Shown: positions 52,448-61,896, counted from the first letter of the stretch. The stretch: DNA of 64,000 nt from Bacillus sp. JCM 19034 (GCF_001310635.1 NZ_BAXR01000011.1:16420-80419), one strand, 5' to 3'. The notes: a model not told the origin generated them from the sequence alone. Program-made: numbers and translations.

Positions 52448-52871
52448 CTATTAGTTCTTTGTATGGGGTCATATCAATGTTTTTCTCTTTTAATTTTTTT
52501 ATAAGAAATTTATGATCTCGTTTTGGTGTGGCTAATATGTAGCCTTTTATAATATAATCTTCCGTTAATTCATTAATTTGATCCTGAAGTGCTAATTCAC
52601 CAATTTTTCCAGCGATTTTCCCTTTAGCTACATCCCGGAATAATTCTGGAACTGGTTCAACTAAATCATTGAGCAATGCCTTTTGCTCGTCATTCCAAAG
52701 GTGGAGAGTTTGTTCGATATAGTAATCTTGCCAATCTAAAATCGATTTTCCGTCTTCTTTCGGTAAACGTTTAAGAAATTTTCGAAACATGAAATAGCCA
52801 CCTATAAACATCACCGTTATTAAAAAGATTGTCCAGCCGACAATAAACCACATAAAACCTTCATTAGGCAT
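52434..52871 (-). CDS. yneK: YneK, DUF2621 protein
   Basis: A 145-residue protein with one N-terminal membrane segment (FIVGWTIFLITVMFIGGYFM) and a soluble domain with SILDWQDYYIEQTLHLWN and a C-terminal ATPKRDHKFLIKKLKE, as in YneK. The frame opens at 52910, but GAGGTGA supports the ATG at 52871. The function is unknown. It converges with ccdC as in B. subtilis. Confidence 0.85.
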   Translation of the reverse strand: MPNEGFMWFIVGWTIFLITVMFIGGYFMFRKFLKRLPKEDGKSILDWQDYYIEQTLHLWNDEQKALLNDLVEPVPELFRDVAKGKIAGKIGELALQDQINELTEDYIIKGYILATPKRDHKFLIKKLKEKNIDMTPYKELIEISS

Positions 52872-52987
52872 TCCATTCACCTCTACTTTTTCTCCTATAT
52901 ATCCTATCATATTCTTCCTTACCTTTGCGATAGAATGTTGTTCGATTCAGTGAATTTTTGATATGATGAATACTTGAGGTGAGAAAA

Positions 52988-53416
52988 ATGCTTGTATTAA
53001 TTTCCTATGCTATTCATTTATTATTTTCGGTCGTTTTCTTTCTATTAATTCCATTTGTTTGGTTACTAAAAGGAAGTTTATTAGAAGGGAACACGATAAA
53101 TGTTAGAAAACTTTTGCGTTTTTATAAACCGGTTATCCTCATTGCCCATATTGGTATTATTACGTCTGTGATAACTGGATTTTATTTAGCTTCTAGTTGG
53201 CTTAACATTTGGTTTGCAGCTGTCGTATTTGTTTGGATTGCAATTAGTGCTTTTCTTGGAATGACAGCAAAATATCTCCGTTTAGTCCTTGAACAATTAG
53301 ATGCAAATGATAACATAAAAGAAAATAAGTTTGTTAAGAAACTTAGCCGTTCAAGCCTACTGTTAACAGCTACAATTATTTTAATGTTTGCACTAAAAGT
53401 TTTGCAATACGTGTAA
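52988..53416 (+). CDS. Four-pass integral membrane protein of unknown function
   Basis: About 142 residues with four hydrophobic helices: FSVVFFLLIPFVWLL, VILIAHIGIITSVITGFYL, WFAAVVFVWIAISAFLGM and LLLTATIILMFALKVL. His and Arg residues at helix ends (HIGIIT, KYLRLVLEQ) recall heme- or copper-related membrane proteins, but no family is recognised. GAGGTGAG supports ATG 52988 over GTG 52979. The gene stands alone between yneK and ald. Confidence 0.75.
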   Translation: MLVLISYAIHLLFSVVFFLLIPFVWLLKGSLLEGNTINVRKLLRFYKPVILIAHIGIITSVITGFYLASSWLNIWFAAVVFVWIAISAFLGMTAKYLRLVLEQLDANDNIKENKFVKKLSRSSLLLTATIILMFALKVLQYV

Positions 53417-53495
53417 TAATAGGATTCTTACAATAATGTTGGCAAGTTCGCTCATACTAAAATAATGAAGAAGACATTTTAGGAGGTTGTCAAAA

Positions 53496-54616
53496 ATGAT
53501 TATTGGTATTCCACGCGAAGTAAAGAATAATGAAAATCGTGTTGCAATGACACCTGCAAGCGTATCTGTGCTCGTCCAAGCGAATCACACTGTTATTGTT
53601 GAAAAAGGAGCAGGAGTTAGTAGTGGTTTTTAGATGAGCAATATGTTGACGCTGGTGCAGACATCATTGAGGAGGCTGCCTCTGTTTGGAATCAAGCTGA
53701 GATGATTGTCAAAGTGAAGGAACCATTACTATCTGAATATCACTATTTTCGTCCAGGATTGATTTTATTTACATATTTACATTTGGCCGCAGAGAGTGAG
53801 CTTGCGATAGCGTTAATGGATAATGACGTGACAGCCATTGCGTATGAAACAGTTCAGCTGGGAAATACGTTGCCTTTATTAACGCCGATGAGTGAAGTAG
53901 CAGGACGGATGGCAACACAAGTAGGTGCTCAATTTTTGGAAAAACCAAATGGTGGTACTGGCATTTTGCTTTCTGGTGTACCTGGTGTTAGTAGAGGTAA
54001 GGTGACGATTATTGGCGGTGGAATAGTTGGAACAAATGCGGCAAAAATCGCAATTGGTTTAGGTGCAGACGTAACAATTATTGATTTAAACCCTAATCGA
54101 TTAAGAGAACTAGACGATTTATTTGGCTACCAAATTCAGACAATGATGTCGAATCCATTGAACATAGCTGAGTATGTCGCAAAGTCTGATTTAGTGATTG
54201 GTGCGGTACTCATACCAGGAGCACGGGCACCAAAACTAGTGAGTGAAGAAATGATTAAAGCAATGAGAGACGGCTCAGTTATAGTTGATGTCGCCATTGA
54301 TCAAGGTGGAATTTTTGAAACGATTGATCGAGTGACAACACATGATCAGCCGACATATAAAAAGCACGGTGTCCTGCATTATGCGGTGGCAAATATGCCG
54401 GGAGCAGTGCCACGTACTTCTACGATCGCATTAACAAATGTAACACTTCCTTATATCTTACAAGTTGCCAATAATGGGGTGAAGGCAGCGATGCAGCGAA
54501 ATCATGCGTTGTTGACAGGCTTAAATACGGCTCGTGGAATGATTACGTATAAAGCAATAGCAGACGACTTGCAGCTTACGTATAAACCTGCGGATGATAT
54601 ACTAAAATTATTATAA
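53496..54616 (+). CDS. ald: Alanine dehydrogenase, one frame slip
   Basis: NAD-dependent oxidative deamination of L-alanine to pyruvate, used for growth on alanine and for sporulation. The start [20 protein letters not shown] and later MIVKVKEPL...[10 protein letters not shown] are the substrate-binding regions; [22 protein letters not shown] is the NAD fold, and [17 protein letters not shown] follows. The frame meets TAG at the T-run 53627-53631; one more T restores [16 protein letters not shown]. Repaired length is about 373 residues, as usual. AGGAGG precedes ATG 53496. Confidence 0.94.
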
Positions 54617-54635
54617 TTAATTGGAGAGGATCGAT

Positions 54636-54830
54636 ATGGAGGTAAATGAAGCAAAGGTCATTTTGGTGCAATTACGTAGTGGGGAAATTACAGAATATCG
54701 GGTTAGTCGAAATGATTTCTTACTATTTCGAGAAATACTGTTAAAGCAAGATGATGCCATTGATTTTCGCGGAAACGCCCAACATGGTGGTGAAACGATT
54801 TATACGTACGAACCTAATTGGACAAAATAA
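54636..54830 (+). CDS. Small conserved-looking hypothetical protein (64 aa)
   Basis: A soluble 64-residue protein (MEVNEAKVILVQLRSGEITE) with a beta-rich first half and a basic/acidic middle. GGAGAGGA precedes ATG 54636. It follows ald by 19 bases and ends at a terminator, so the two are probably co-transcribed. No family is recognised. Confidence 0.6.
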   Translation: MEVNEAKVILVQLRSGEITEYRVSRNDFLLFREILLKQDDAIDFRGNAQHGGETIYTYEPNWTK

Positions 54831-54832
54831 TA

Positions 54833-54872
54833 AACAAAAAGAGGTGACTATCAAAAAACCTCTTTTTGTTTT
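54833..54872 (+). terminator. Terminator after the ald operon
   Basis: AACAAAAAGAGGT pairs with ACCTCTTTTTGTT, followed by TTC. Confidence 0.85.
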
Positions 54873-55013
54873 CGAAAGAAAGCTACCGTCTTAATTTAAA
54901 GGAGAGCACTGAGGAGGTAACAACTCACACAGTGCTTAAATAAAGACGCGTAAATGTTTATTTTTCGGGGAATTTATCGAATGGAAAATTGAAAGCCCCA
55001 TTAACGAATTTCA

Positions 55014-55097
55014 CTAGCAAATATACGCAGCTCCAACAATGATTAATAAAATAAACAAGACAACTAGAAGCGCAAATCCTCCGCCATAATGACTCAT
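55014..55097 (-). CDS. YjcZ-family sporulation miniprotein (27 aa)
   Basis: MSHYGGGFALLVVLFILLIIVG followed by AAYIC. It is a minimal YjcZ-type protein: a Gly/Tyr head and one membrane segment. AAAGGAGGG precedes the ATG at 55097. The third member in the window. Confidence 0.83.
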   Translation of the reverse strand: MSHYGGGFALLVVLFILLIIVGAAYIC

Positions 55098-55130
55098 AAT
55101 TTGAACCCTCCTTTATTGTTTTTTCCGTAC

Positions 55131-55157
55131 AATATATGAGAGTAGAAGAAAATATGA
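55131..55157 (-). promoter_or_regulatory. Probable sigma-E promoter of the 27-residue YjcZ gene
   Basis: On the minus strand -35 TCATATT (55151-55157) and -10 CATATATT (55131-55138) both fit the sigma-E consensus; the 12-base spacer is about one base short. Confidence 0.45.
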
Positions 55158-55268
55158 TTGGGTATTTGTTGAAGAATAAAAAGAAATCATGCTAAAAAAA
55201 ATACTTATTTATAAGATGTCGTTCTGTATTCATTGGATAATAGATGATAAAATGTTTAGGAGGAGGTA

Positions 55269-56354
55269 ATGATGATGACTACAAAATTACGATTAGGAGT
55301 TATAGGAGCCGGAAATATCGGTAATGTCCATTTACGGGTGTTTGATCGTCTTAAACATGACGTAGAATTGAAAGCGGTTACGGATGCGTTTTCAGAACTC
55401 GCTCAAAAAAGAGCTGAAGAGTATGGGATAGAGAAGGTATATGATACAGCTGAGGAGCTATTGGCTGATGAACAGTTAGATGCAATCGTCATTGCAGTAC
55501 CTAATAAGTATCATGCCCCGCTGACCATACAAGCTTTAAATGCTGGTAAACATGTTATGTTAGAAAAGCCGATGGCAATGAATGTGCATGATGCGAAAGA
55601 AATTTTGCTAATGCAACGAAAAACAGGCAAGGTTGTTATGATCCCGCATCAAATGAGATGGGAATCGATCGCATTACAAGTGAAAGAGCAGATTAATCGT
55701 GGGGAACTGGGATCGATCTACCATACTAAAGCAGGCTGGTTTAGACGAAAAGGAATTCCAGGATGGGGAACGTGGTTTACACAAAAAGAAGAATCAGGTG
55801 GAGGTCCGTTAATTGATATAGGCGTTCATTTGTTAGATTTGTCTCTTTATTTAATGGGTAATCCTAAGCCGGTCTCAGTGTTCGGTTCTACATATGCAGA
55901 ATTTGGTCCCAAAAAGAAAGGGATTGGTACATGGGGAAAGCCTAATTGGAATGGTGTTTATAATGTAGAAGATCTAGCTTCTGCTTTTATCAAAATGGAG
56001 GATGGAAGTACGTTGACGTTAGATGTGAGCTGGGCAGTCCATATGGATACAGACAGTCAGCCTTTTGTTCATTTATTAGGAAGTGAAGGTGGAGCATCCA
56101 TTCGGGGGAATAAAGGGAAATTTTTATCAGAAAAGTTTAACCAAACCGTTGACGTGGATATAGAGCCGGCTGATGAGGAAGAGGGAGACCGTCTTCGAAT
56201 GAGTCAGCATTTTGTGGAATGTATACGAGAAGGGAAAGAACCTATTTCTAACGCACTTACTGGATATACGAATAACCTGATATTGAGTGCGATCTATGAA
56301 TCATCGCAAACAGGTCGCGAGGTTAAGTTAAATTGGGATATTGAAAAGGGGTAA
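55269..56354 (+). CDS. Gfo/Idh/MocA-family sugar dehydrogenase
   Basis: A 361-residue NAD(P)-dependent oxidoreductase for sugars or inositols. The Rossmann motif is GVIGAGNIGNVHLR, then VPNKYHAPL and the catalytic EKPMAMN; the second domain has GGGPLIDIGVHLLDLSLYLMG with the usual D-x3-H pair. The substrate cannot be read from sequence. AGGAGGAGGT precedes three consecutive ATG/ATG/ATG codons (55269, 55272, 55275), so the exact start is uncertain. The next gene starts at once, forming a dehydrogenase-isomerase operon. Confidence 0.88.
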   Translation: MMMTTKLRLGVIGAGNIGNVHLRVFDRLKHDVELKAVTDAFSELAQKRAEEYGIEKVYDTAEELLADEQLDAIVIAVPNKYHAPLTIQALNAGKHVMLEKPMAMNVHDAKEILLMQRKTGKVVMIPHQMRWESIALQVKEQINRGELGSIYHTKAGWFRRKGIPGWGTWFTQKEESGGGPLIDIGVHLLDLSLYLMGNPKPVSVFGSTYAEFGPKKKGIGTWGKPNWNGVYNVEDLASAFIKMEDGSTLTLDVSWAVHMDTDSQPFVHLLGSEGGASIRGNKGKFLSEKFNQTVDVDIEPADEEEGDRLRMSQHFVECIREGKEPISNALTGYTNNLILSAIYESSQTGREVKLNWDIEKG

Positions 56355-57201
56355 ATGATGAAAAAGGTGTAACAACTGCTGGTTTAGGAGATGTAGGTAG
56401 TATTGAAAGCTTTATTGGAAAAGCGGCTGTTTATCACTTTGATTCGATTGATGTCAGTGGTGCTAAGCTGGTTGAATGGGTTGAGGAAATCGGTTTAGAG
56501 GCAGCACAAAATCAATTAAAGCTTCACCAAGTAGAAATAGGAGCAATTGATCTATCGGTTGAATGGCGTCAAGGAGAAGAGGAATTTATTCGTGGATTGT
56601 CAGCATTTACTAAAGAAGTAGAAATTGCTTCACAGTTGGGCTGCCGTTCATGTGTTACTTATATATTGCCGTCAACTGATTTTCAAGCAGCAGCGTTTAT
56701 GGCAAAAGTCATTCGGCGCTTACGCACATGTGCTGTGATACTAAATCAATATGATATGAAATTAGGCTTGAATTTGTTGGGCCACATCATCTTCGGACTG
56801 CATGGAAACACCCTTTTATTTGGACAGCCTCTGATACAATGGAATTAATCGAGACAATTGGTGAGCCCAATGTTGGGCTTTTAATCGATGCCTATCACTG
56901 CTATACGACAGGCATGAAATTTGAAGAATTAAATCAAATTCCTATTGAGCTTATTGTCCATGTCCATATTAATGATGCAAAAGCGATCCCTGTATCAGAA
57001 ATATTGGATAATGATCGGTTATATCCAGGTGAAGGTGTTATCGACCTTGTCAGCTTTTTGAAGCAATTAAACGCTATCGGCTATAAAGGAGCTGTTACAC
57101 AAGAGGTGTTAACTCAAAGTCCTCCAACAATTTCATCAGAGGAGCTTTGGAGGAAAACGGCCAACGCTTACCGCGAACTCTTTGAAAAAGCTGGATTATA
57201 G
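56355..57201 (+). CDS. Sugar phosphate isomerase/epimerase-like TIM-barrel protein, two frame slips
   Basis: Xylose-isomerase-like (AP_endonuc_2) fold of about 280 residues after repair. The C-terminal half shows GEPNVGLLIDAYHCYTTG, IVHVHINDAK and GEGVIDLVSFLKQL, the family's metal-site strands. ATG 56355 follows the previous stop directly. The frame slips at GG 56366-56367 (one more G gives KKGVTTAGLGD) and near 56768 (one more T gives EFVGPHHLRTAW). Paired with the dehydrogenase, it probably works in catabolism of a sugar or inositol-like compound. Confidence 0.78.
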
Positions 57202-57205
57202 TTTG

Positions 57206-57255
57206 ATAGGATATTACAAAAGCTCAATTTGCTTTTGTAATATCCTATTTTGTTT
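57206..57255 (+). terminator. Terminator after the isomerase gene
   Basis: A long stem, GATATTACAAAAGC with GCTTTTGTAATATC, followed by CTATTTTGTTT. Confidence 0.75.
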
Positions 57256-57338
57256 CATTCTATAGGAAAACTAGCATATTTTTATGCTAGTTTGTTGTAT
57301 AATGGAATCGGTTTTATATACAGTAAGGAGATTATCAA

Positions 57339-58244
57339 ATGAATTTTCTATTAATTGTTTTACCTGCCTTTTTAATATTTGCTGTTGGATTTATCGGTCA
57401 AAAAATGATCGGTTTCGATCCAAAACCGATTTCAGTATTAGCACTGTATTTAATGTCACCGTTTTTAGCATTTCGAACATTTTATATGAACCCTGTTACA
57501 ATTGATTATTTTTATATTTTTGCCTTTTGTTTATTGCTTTGTCTCTCGTTAATTTTTATTTCATTTCTCGCAGGCAAAATGATGAAATCAACTGATTCAC
57601 AAATATCTGCCTTTGTGTTAACAGGTGTTTTTATGAATAGTGGGAATTATGGTGTGCCTATTATTTTATTTGCTTACGGTGGGGTTGGTTTTGATGAAGC
57701 GGTAATTATGATGGTTATCCAGTCCTTTTTAATGAGTTCAATCGGTTTATATTTTGCGGCTAAAGGCAGTCGTGAAGGATTGTCGATGAAACAATCGTTA
57801 ATCAGAGTGGCTCGTATGCCGATTATTTATGGAGCTTTACTTGGAGTTTTATTCCAATTGGTTAGCATCGACATTCCTGTTCAGTTGTATCAATCTATTG
57901 AGATGATCGCTGATGCAACGATCCCGACGATTATGATCGTTCTTGGCATGCAGTTAGCACTTATTAAACGTAAAGAAGTACCAATGCGAGAGTTAAGCTT
58001 TATCGTTATTATGCGTACAATTATATCACCAATTGTAGCATTAGCCATTATTTACATCCTGCAGATTGATCAACCGCTAGCAAGTGTATTAATTGTCCTA
58101 TCAGCTATGCCATCTGCTGCAAATACGACAATGTTCGCCTTGCAATTTGATACGGAGCCTGATCTTGTTTCTTTTAGTACACTAGTAACAACAATTTTAA
58201 GTTTAATTACGATTCCGATTATGTTGATGTTAGTCAGTATGTAA
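57339..58244 (+). CDS. AEC-family (auxin efflux carrier) transporter
   Basis: A 301-residue membrane protein with about ten segments. The mid-protein GVFMNSGNYGVPIILFAYG and the C-terminal SAMPSAANTTMFALQF are AEC-family hallmarks. Bacterial members carry malate, malonate or other organic anions. It has its own -10 region (TATAAT at about 57299) downstream of a short hairpin (AAACTAGCAT/ATGCTAGTTT). AAGGAG precedes ATG 57339. The neighbourhood suggests export or import of a sugar-derived acid, but this is a guess. Confidence 0.87.
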   Translation: MNFLLIVLPAFLIFAVGFIGQKMIGFDPKPISVLALYLMSPFLAFRTFYMNPVTIDYFYIFAFCLLLCLSLIFISFLAGKMMKSTDSQISAFVLTGVFMNSGNYGVPIILFAYGGVGFDEAVIMMVIQSFLMSSIGLYFAAKGSREGLSMKQSLIRVARMPIIYGALLGVLFQLVSIDIPVQLYQSIEMIADATIPTIMIVLGMQLALIKRKEVPMRELSFIVIMRTIISPIVALAIIYILQIDQPLASVLIVLSAMPSAANTTMFALQFDTEPDLVSFSTLVTTILSLITIPIMLMLVSM

Positions 58245-58275
58245 AGGTTAGGATTGAAAAGTAGGAGGAGATACT

Positions 58276-58904
58276 ATGGAATTAAAAGAAAATACTCGAA
58301 TCTTATTAATAGGAGACAGTATTACCGATGCCGGGCGAAAGGAAGATGTTGACGCATTAGGTTGGGGTTATGTGAGATTGATACATGATTATCTGCTTTT
58401 ATCATGCCAGGATAAGTCGGTGGAGGTAATAAATCGTGGTGTAGGTGGAGATCGTATCATTGATTTAGAAAAGCGTTGGCAGGAAGATGTCTTATTGCTT
58501 CAGCCGATTGGCTTTCTATTTCAATAGGGATCAATGATGTATGGCGTCAGCTTGACAACCCTGAAATGGAACAAGTATACCCAGATCGTTTCAAAGAGGT
58601 TTATATTCACTTATTGAATGAAGTAAAGGCAAAGACGAATGCCAAAATCATATTAATGGAGCCGACGATCATTGAAGAGGACGTAAATGCCAAAGGGAAC
58701 CAATTACTTAAAGCATACGTCCAAGTCATTCATGAAATCTCTCAGCAATTTGAGGCAATTGTTGTGCCAACTCACCAATCATTTTGCCGTTATTTAGAAA
58801 ACGAGAGCAAAAAGAAGTTAACGACTGATGGTGTGCATATGAACTCTTTGGGGAATCTACTTATGGCCCAAACATGGTTAGATGCAGTACTAAGCAATAA
58901 ATAG
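58276..58904 (+). CDS. SGNH/GDSL hydrolase, one frame slip
   Basis: About 209 residues. The SGNH blocks are present: GDSITDAG with the catalytic Ser, NRGVGGDR, GINDVW and DGVHMNSLG with the catalytic His. This family includes carbohydrate deacetylases such as rhamnogalacturonan acetylesterase. There is no signal peptide, so it acts inside the cell on imported material. The frame breaks at CC 58504-58505; one more C gives LLQPDWLSISIGINDVW. AGGAGGAG precedes ATG 58276. Confidence 0.85.
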
Positions 58905-58910
58905 TTGTGT

Positions 58911-58956
58911 GGCTGTCAAAAGGGCAAAAACAGTACCTTTTGACAGCCATATTCTT
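58911..58956. terminator. Bidirectional terminator
   Basis: GGCTGTCAAAAGG pairs with CCTTTTGACAGCC between converging genes. Confidence 0.85.
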
Positions 58957-58957
58957 T

Positions 58958-59338
58958 TTAAGATGAAGTTATGATTAGACCTATTAAAAATCCAAATATT
59001 GATCCGAAAATGGTGAGCACGATGTATACATTTAATTTTAGCCAAGCTTTCTCCTTATAAAGCTGTATCGCTTCTACACTGAATGTTGAAAAGGTGGTAA
59101 ATGCACCGAAAAAGCCAATCGCGATCATAAGATAGATAGGATCTTCCAGAGCCCCGATTGGTATTCTACCATATTGCAAACCGAAAAAGCTGCCAAGTCC
59201 GAATGAACCGAGTACATTCACAAGTAACATGGCAATAGGAAACGGTCGATTAGGAAAACACTTCATAATGAGTAGTCCTATCAAATAGCGACAAATTCCC
59301 CCGAGAGCACCTCCAAAACTTATAAAAAGCAGCTTCAT
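58958..59338 (-). CDS. crcB: Fluoride ion channel CrcB/Fluc, second subunit gene
   Basis: A 126-residue, four-helix membrane protein. GGALGGICRYLIG, NVLGSFGLG and GFFGAFTTFSTFSVE are the fluoride-channel signatures; the last holds the TFSTFS pore motif. It overlaps the other crcB gene by four bases (ATGA), the paired arrangement that makes hetero-dimeric channels. It exports toxic fluoride. Confidence 0.93.
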   Translation of the reverse strand: MKLLFISFGGALGGICRYLIGLLIMKCFPNRPFPIAMLLVNVLGSFGLGSFFGLQYGRIPIGALEDPIYLMIAIGFFGAFTTFSTFSVEAIQLYKEKAWLKLNVYIVLTIFGSIFGFLIGLIITSS

Positions 59339-59748
59339 CCTCGTTTCACCTCAAATCTTTTCTTTAGCCTTGCAGAATAATGGTTGCCTAGTAAATATCC
59401 GCATAAAGCTGCTAAAAGACCTCCTATTACTGATCCAATGATATAAAGAGCAGATTGAAAAATAGAAAATGTATCAAAAAGTATGTAAGCGTCAGCTGCT
59501 AAGGTCGACATCGTCGTAAATCCACCACAAAAACCAACTCCTAATCCAGCCTTTACCCACTCTTTAGGTACGAATACTAAAAACAACGCAGTTATAAAAC
59601 CTAGTAGTCCACTTCCAACAATATTGACAATCAACGTTCCATAAGGATAATTTGGATTGACCGTAACTAGATGTAACGTATACCTGCTAATTGTTCCAAT
59701 TACAGCACCAAATCCGACGGCACTGATGTTTTTCCAATGTAGGGACAT
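59335..59748 (-). CDS. crcB: Fluoride ion channel CrcB/Fluc, first subunit gene
   Basis: A 137-residue, four-helix protein with GFGAVIGTISRYTLH, NIVGSGLLGF and GFCGGFTTMSTLAAD. The pore motif reads TMSTLA here against TFSTFS in the partner, so the two subunits differ at the Phe positions that line the pore. AAGGAGATG precedes the ATG at 59748. I see no fluoride riboswitch (crcB motif) upstream. Confidence 0.93.
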   Translation of the reverse strand: MSLHWKNISAVGFGAVIGTISRYTLHLVTVNPNYPYGTLIVNIVGSGLLGFITALFLVFVPKEWVKAGLGVGFCGGFTTMSTLAADAYILFDTFSIFQSALYIIGSVIGGLLAALCGYLLGNHYSARLKKRFEVKRG

Positions 59749-59828
59749 GCATTCATCTCCTTCTATTTACCTCTTACATAGTTTATAGGAAAATTGTTTA
59801 TGAAAACAAGAGATTCATAACTAACCTA

Positions 59829-59857
59829 TTGACAGTTTGGAGCATGTCTACTAACAT
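59829..59857 (+). promoter_or_regulatory. Sigma-A promoter of the DUF2264 gene
   Basis: -35 TTGACA (59829-59834), 17-base spacer, -10 TAACAT (59852-59857). Confidence 0.65.
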
Positions 59858-59864
59858 TGCATTA

Positions 59865-59878
59865 TGAAATGGGTTTCA
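59865..59878 (+). promoter_or_regulatory. cre-like operator
   Basis: TGAAATGGGTTTCA is one base away from the ideal CcpA site TGAAANCGNTTTCA, and ATGAAA/TTTCAT frames it as a palindrome. Placed just after the -10, it would block transcription by CcpA or a local LacI-type regulator. Confidence 0.6.
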
Positions 59879-59912
59879 TTATTGAAAAATAAACCAATTG
59901 GAGGCGTCACAT

Positions 59913-61766
59913 ATGAGAAAATTCTCATTAGACATCCACGATAATCCACTAAAAACGAGAGAAGATATTCAGTTAGCATATAAACAAATTCACCAGCCTT
60001 TATTAGAAAAATACAGTCCAGGCTTCGCACATCTTCATATCGGGAATACAGGTGTAGCATATCCATTTTCAACTGCAAAGATGGAAGGGTTTTCAAGATT
60101 GCTTTGGGGTATGGCACCGTTATTAGCTGGGGGAGGAGAATATGAGCATTGGAATGAAATCGTTCTACAAGGAGTTAAAAATGGGACAAATCCCGAACAC
60201 GAGGAGTATTGGGGTAACATTCAAGATTATGATCAACGTATTGTAGAAATGGCCGCGTTCGGCTTAGCGTTAGCGATTACACCGGAGAAAATCTATGATC
60301 CGTTAGATAATCAAGAAAAAAGAAATTTGGTGAATTGGCTATCCCAAATACAAACGCATAAAGCACACGACTGCAATTGGCTTTTGTTTTCAGTTATTGT
60401 CAATCTTGGGTTAAAACGAGTTGGAAAATCGTATGATAAGGAGCAAATGAATCGTCATTTAGATCGCATTGAGGATTATTATCTTGGAAATGGCTGGTAT
60501 TCAGATGGGGTAAATGCCCATTGTGATTACTACACATCTTTTGCGATTCATTATTATTGCTTGTTGTATGCGAAAATGATGGAGCAAGAAGATCCAACAA
60601 GATCAGAACGTTATAAGGATAGGGCGAAACAGTTTGCTAAAGATTTCATTTATTGGTTTTCAAAAGACGGCTCGGCTATTCCGTATGGACGTAGCTTGAC
60701 CTATCGCTTTGCACAAGCTTCTTTTTGGAGTGCAATGGTCTTCGCTGAAGTTGAGGCGTTTCCAATGGGTGTCATGAAAGGATTAATTATGAGGCATTTA
60801 CGTTGGTGGTTTAACAAGCCTATTTTTCTAGAAGATGGAGTGTTAAGTATCGGCTATACGTACCCAAACCAAGTGATGTCAGAGAATTACAATTCACCAG
60901 GTTCACCTTATTGGGGGCTGAAAATCTTTTTAATTTTAGCGTTAGATCAAAACCACCCATTTTGGAAGGCTGAGGAACAGCAGCTTCCGAAATTAGAAAG
61001 ACATTTTGTTCAAAAGCCTGCCCATCTCGTTTTATGCCGCCAAGATCAAACGGGTCATGTTATCGCCTTTAATACAGGACACCAATCTTCAAATGGTCAT
61101 ACACATACGTCCGCTAAATATGAAAAATTTGCCTACTCTAATTATTTTGGTTTTAGTGTACCAAGAGCTGAGTGGGGGTTAGATCAAGGGGCGTTTGATT
61201 CAACTCTAGCAGTTTGTGAGCAGGATAACCTTTATCGTGTTAAAAGAAAAAGTGAAGAAATTCAACTAAATGAACGATATATTTATTCAAAATGGCGTCC
61301 GTGGGAAGATGTTGTGATCGAAACATGGATTGTTGTCGGAGCACCTTGGCATGTTCGTATTCATAAAATTAATAGTGCTAGGAAACTTGACGTTGCCGAT
61401 GGAGGTTTTGCACTTGGAAAACCATCTGAGATGTATCAGGAAGATGAGATATTTATTGAGAATAATCATAATGGCATTTTCATCAAAAATAAGCTTGGAG
61501 CCTGTGGGATAAAAAATATTGATGGAAATGGCTGTTCAAAAGCGATTCATCCTAATGCGAATACGAACATAATGAATCCACGAACTGTTATTCCAACTGT
61601 AACAGCTCGTTTTGAAAAAGGGGCACACTTATTCATCAATGCTGTTTATGCAGAGCCGAAATCTCAAGGGGAAAATTGGCTTCAGGCACCAAATGTAAAA
61701 ATAAACTCACACTCCGTATCTATATTTAGTGGTGAAAAGGAGGAGCTGTTACTTCATTTAAACTAA
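59913..61766 (+). CDS. DUF2264 protein, probable carbohydrate-active enzyme
   Basis: About 617 residues, no signal peptide. The N-terminal two thirds look like an alpha-helical barrel (GFSRLLWGMAPLLAGGGEYE, CNWLLFSVIVNLGLKRVG, DGSAIPYGRSLTYRFAQASFW) and the C-terminal part is beta-rich. It matches the DUF2264 family, which is found near genes for breakdown of uronic-acid polysaccharides and has been linked to glycoside hydrolases. Substrate and mechanism are inferred only. GGAGG supports ATG 59913. Its promoter and cre-like site suggest sugar-controlled expression. Confidence 0.8.
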   Translation: MRKFSLDIHDNPLKTREDIQLAYKQIHQPLLEKYSPGFAHLHIGNTGVAYPFSTAKMEGFSRLLWGMAPLLAGGGEYEHWNEIVLQGVKNGTNPEHEEYWGNIQDYDQRIVEMAAFGLALAITPEKIYDPLDNQEKRNLVNWLSQIQTHKAHDCNWLLFSVIVNLGLKRVGKSYDKEQMNRHLDRIEDYYLGNGWYSDGVNAHCDYYTSFAIHYYCLLYAKMMEQEDPTRSERYKDRAKQFAKDFIYWFSKDGSAIPYGRSLTYRFAQASFWSAMVFAEVEAFPMGVMKGLIMRHLRWWFNKPIFLEDGVLSIGYTYPNQVMSENYNSPGSPYWGLKIFLILALDQNHPFWKAEEQQLPKLERHFVQKPAHLVLCRQDQTGHVIAFNTGHQSSNGHTHTSAKYEKFAYSNYFGFSVPRAEWGLDQGAFDSTLAVCEQDNLYRVKRKSEEIQLNERYIYSKWRPWEDVVIETWIVVGAPWHVRIHKINSARKLDVADGGFALGKPSEMYQEDEIFIENNHNGIFIKNKLGACGIKNIDGNGCSKAIHPNANTNIMNPRTVIPTVTARFEKGAHLFINAVYAEPKSQGENWLQAPNVKINSHSVSIFSGEKEELLLHLN

Positions 61767-61797
61767 AAGAAAAAGCCTTAAAAGGTGTTAAAATTAC

Positions 61798-61837
61798 AAG
61801 TTGTCCAAAAAAGCTAGTCTTTTAGGACAACTTTTTT
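61798..61837 (+). terminator. Terminator after the DUF2264 gene
   Basis: AAGTTGTCC pairs with GGACAACTT, followed by a run of T. Confidence 0.8.
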
Positions 61838-61896
61838 ATGCCAAAATCTCTTATGGAAATCAGTGTACGTTTGAAAACATTAAATATAAATAGTAT

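Noticed and set aside
59749..59880. Fluoride riboswitch upstream of the crcB pair
   Set aside because: The conserved core of the crcB motif is not seen on the minus strand.
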